From assembly GCA_041394905.1 (NCBI GenBank), contig JAWKHJ010000015.1, positions 62,001-126,000 of the forward strand: a stretch of DNA of 64,000 nucleotides, given 5' to 3'. Each line of letters starts with the position of its first letter. Positions within the stretch are counted from its first letter, which is position 1. Source of the stretch: RI-231 sp041394905 (lineage in GTDB: Bacteria; Acidobacteriota; Terriglobia; Bryobacterales; UBA6623). Below the pieces are notes generated by a model that did not search any database, was not told the DNA's origin, and was given only the letters and a program-made list of their open reading frames with translations. A program made the translations under genes and the position numbers. Shown piece by piece: positions 59,201 through 64,000 of this stretch.

Positions 59201-59626
59201 GCAGTTCGAGCTGATCGAAGAATATGTCCGTCGTGCTCGTTCGATTGCGGCGCGCGGTGAAGCCACTTTCTGCAGGACCCAATTTTGATCGATGCCGCGA
59301 CGCGTGAGCTGACCGTGCTCTTTGAAACGGCCCACAACATCGCGAAGCACATCCTAAGCTCGCGAGATTGGCAGAAGGCCGAGAGCAAGGCTGCGGCGTT
59401 TGAGATTCTGGAGCGCCACGGAGTGATCGAAGCCGGTATGAGCCAATCGATGCGCCAAGCCGCTCGATTTCGGAATTTGGCGACCTACCAGACGACCATG
59501 ATCAACGAACGGACGGTCTTTGAGATCCTTTCGCGCGACGTTGGCGACTTCGAGGATTTTGCCGGACAAGTCGCGCACTGGATCCGGGCCTCCCAGACTG
59601 ATACGCCGAGCAGCAATTCTGTTTAA
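59178..59626 (+). CDS. HepT-like (DUF86) RNase toxin homologue (one frameshift)
   Basis: An all-helical HEPN protein of about 149 residues. It reads MNEDYLAEQFELIEEYVRRA, shifts near 59265, then DPILIDAATRELTVLFETAH, NIAKHIL, ILERHGVIEAGMSQSMRQAA, FRNLATYQTTMINERTVFEI and DFEDFAGQVAHWIR. The fold and its position after an MNT gene fit HepT. The catalytic R-x4-6-H-x-Y motif is altered: where homologues read RN-x-x-x-H-x-Y, this has RNLATYQT, so the His is missing. It may be inactive as an RNase, or another His may serve. It ends 4 bases before carB and must be transcribed with it. Confidence 0.8.
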
Positions 59627-59630
59627 CACG

Positions 59631-62854
<3,224 letters not shown>

Positions 62855-62878
62855 TATGCTTTTCAGAGGAGCCTGCTA

Positions 62879-63043
62879 ATGACCGTGTTCACGTTGATCT
62901 CGATGTTCGTAGCGCTCGGCGCAGCCTTGTTTCTTCCACTGCTGATGGCCGGAGAGCAATGGAAGCTCCAAGAGCAAAAGGCGCGGGCGCGCCGAATGGC
63001 GGACCACAAGATGAACGCCAGGCTTCTACGATTCGATATCTGA
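62879..63043 (+). CDS. 54-residue single-span membrane protein
   Basis: A short frame with a strong ribosome site (GAGGAG, 7 bases before ATG). One hydrophobic helix near the N-terminus (TLISMFVALGAALFLPLLMA) is followed by a highly basic amphipathic segment (WKLQEQKARARRMADHKMNA) and ends RLLRFDI. It lies 24 bases after carB and directly before a strong terminator, so it is probably the last gene of the car transcript. I recognise no family; the layout (helix plus basic tail) suits a small membrane regulator or a nucleic-acid-near anchor. Confidence 0.65.
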   Translation: MTVFTLISMFVALGAALFLPLLMAGEQWKLQEQKARARRMADHKMNARLLRFDI

Positions 63044-63061
63044 CGCTAGCGGAAAAGGATG

Positions 63062-63093
63062 AAAGGGGACGGTCGAAGGCGACCGTCCCCTTT
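63062..63093. terminator. Strong hairpin terminator between convergent genes
   Basis: A perfect 14-bp stem (AAAGGGGACGGTCG and its complement) with loop AAGG, ending in a T run. It closes the car operon with its small membrane gene (plus) and mtnA (minus, stop at 63098). Confidence 0.88.
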
Positions 63094-63097
63094 TTCG

Positions 63098-64000
63098 TTA
63101 GGGCAGGGCAGCCAATCGCTTGAGCGACTCGACGAAGGGAGGTTTTGCCACTCCCTTCTCGGTTATGATCGCCGCGACGTAGCGGTTCGGCGTCACGTCG
63201 AACGCGGGGTTCATCACCTTCGTCCCTTTAGGTGCGATCTGCTGGCCGCGGATGTGGGTGACCTCCTCTGCCGCACGCTCTTCGATCGGGATCAAGTCGC
63301 CGGATTCGAGTGACAGATCAAGCGTCGAGATGGGGGCCGCCACGTAGAACGGCACGCCGTTCTCTTTTGCCAGGACGGCCACCGAATACGTGCCGATCTT
63401 GTTCGCTACGTCACCGTTGGCGGCGATGCGGTCCGCGCCGACGACGACTGCCTGGACTTTTCCCGCACGTAACGTGTGGCCGGCCATGTTATCGGTCAGC
63501 AGCGTGACGGGGATGTCGTCCTGCTGCAGTTCCCACACCGTCAAACGGGCGCCTTGCATGAAGGGGCGCGTTTCATTCGCGATCACCGCGACGGGATTTC
63601 CGCCTTCGCGCGCGGCGCGGATGACGCCGAGTGCAGTGCCGTAGCCGCCGGTGGCTAGTGCGCCGGCGTTGCAGTGCGTCATCACTGTCGCACCGTCGGG
63701 CAGCAACTCGGCGCCGTGGCGGCCCATCGCCTTGTTGATCTCGATGTCTTCCGCCAACACCTTCTGCGCTTCGTCGACGAGCGCATCCTGAATGTCAGGG
63801 AATGGCATGCCGTCACCACGTAGACGGTCGAAAAGGCCGCGCATGCGCTTGATGGCCCAGAAGAGGTTGACCGCGGTAGGCCGCGTCGCAGCGAGCGTGT
63901 CGCAGATCTCGTCGATCTTGCCGTCGATCGTCGCATCTGTCTCTTGTTGCACCCCGATGGCGACGCCCATGGCGGCGGCGCAGCCGATGGCGGGGGCGCC
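63098..64000 (-). CDS. mtnA: S-methyl-5-thioribose-1-phosphate isomerase (5' incomplete)
   Basis: Isomerises methylthioribose 1-phosphate to the ribulose form in methionine salvage. The frame is open to the window edge, so the N-terminal part lies outside. It enters at GAPAIGCAAAMGVAIG, part of the conserved RGAPAIG block, and shows VMTHCNAGALATGGYGTALG (catalytic Cys), IANETRPFMQGARLT, LLTDNMAGHTL, VVVGADRIAANGDVANKIGT (catalytic Asp) and AFDVTPNRYVAAIITEKGV. About 300 of an expected 340-350 residues are present. It ends against the 63062-63093 terminator. No other salvage gene is in the window. Confidence 0.96.
   Translation of the reverse strand, partial: GAPAIGCAAAMGVAIGVQQETDATIDGKIDEICDTLAATRPTAVNLFWAIKRMRGLFDRLRGDGMPFPDIQDALVDEAQKVLAEDIEINKAMGRHGAELLPDGATVMTHCNAGALATGGYGTALGVIRAAREGGNPVAVIANETRPFMQGARLTVWELQQDDIPVTLLTDNMAGHTLRAGKVQAVVVGADRIAANGDVANKIGTYSVAVLAKENGVPFYVAAPISTLDLSLESGDLIPIEERAAEEVTHIRGQQIAPKGTKVMNPAFDVTPNRYVAAIITEKGVAKPPFVESLKRLAALP

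Overview
The window looks like a piece of a high-GC Acidobacteriota chromosome, most likely a Solibacter/Bryobacter-type lineage. The best markers are three secreted proteins ending in the Solibacter-type C-terminal domain (TIGR03437) at 24755-28516, 38058-40175 and 51977-54615. They occur beside DUF1501, DUF1552 and DUF1592-type proteins, Tat-exported Gfo/Idh/MocA oxidoreductases, a sulfatase and a PEGA-tailed Ser/Thr kinase. This assignment is inferred from protein families; no rRNA or tRNA gene is visible. A complete ectoine/hydroxyectoine operon suggests a saline or marine habitat.

Layout. 1-6136: coenzyme A biosynthesis (coaBC, 5' end outside), a family-4-like uracil-DNA glycosylase, a DJ-1/PfpI protein, a lipoprotein, a pirin and a DUF1501 protein. 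6288-11058: rfbB, then a translationally coupled DUF1592 cytochrome/DUF1552 pair. 11210-16334: M20 peptidase, TadG/TadE-like pair, a small helical protein, a redoxin and an M48 peptidase. 16384-22163 (minus strand): seven tightly packed genes, ectR-ectA-ectB-ectC-ectD-marC-Na+/solute symporter, mostly with 4-bp overlaps, preceded by a perfect inverted repeat. 22484-24649: an SDR dehydrogenase and an ECF sigma/anti-sigma/YbjQ operon. 24755-28516: a 1253-residue secreted caspase-like protein. 28571-35211: a PQQ-propeller remnant, a Gfo/Idh/MocA protein, a CLC channel coupled to an HtrA-like pseudoprotease, and a GT-C membrane protein. 35296-41495: pnp, rpsO, an SBBP/TIGR03437 protein and ispG. 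41552-46954: Uma2, PEGA kinase, TIGR04282 transferase, a triple-repeat secreted protein and a sulfatase. 47037-57358: gluconate-dehydrogenase-like subunit plus GMC oxidoreductase, an EF-hand PQQ propeller, a methyltransferase, a BNR/TIGR03437 protein, a second Gfo/Idh/MocA protein and a beta-helix protein. 57617-62854: carA and carB with an MNT/HepT toxin-antitoxin-like pair between them. The window ends inside mtnA (63098-64000, minus).

Data quality matters for reading this window. About 24 genes, including housekeeping genes such as coaBC, carA, carB and ectB, need one or more single-base frame corrections. By contrast, 31.8-47.6 kb has none that I can see. The simplest explanation is uncorrected indels in a long-read-type assembly, not gene decay. 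Interrupted genes are therefore listed as CDS over their full extent, with the shift positions described. No gene-free stretch exceeds 300 bases. The longest gaps are 22219-22483, 51707-51976 and 57359-57616, and they hold only the sites listed.
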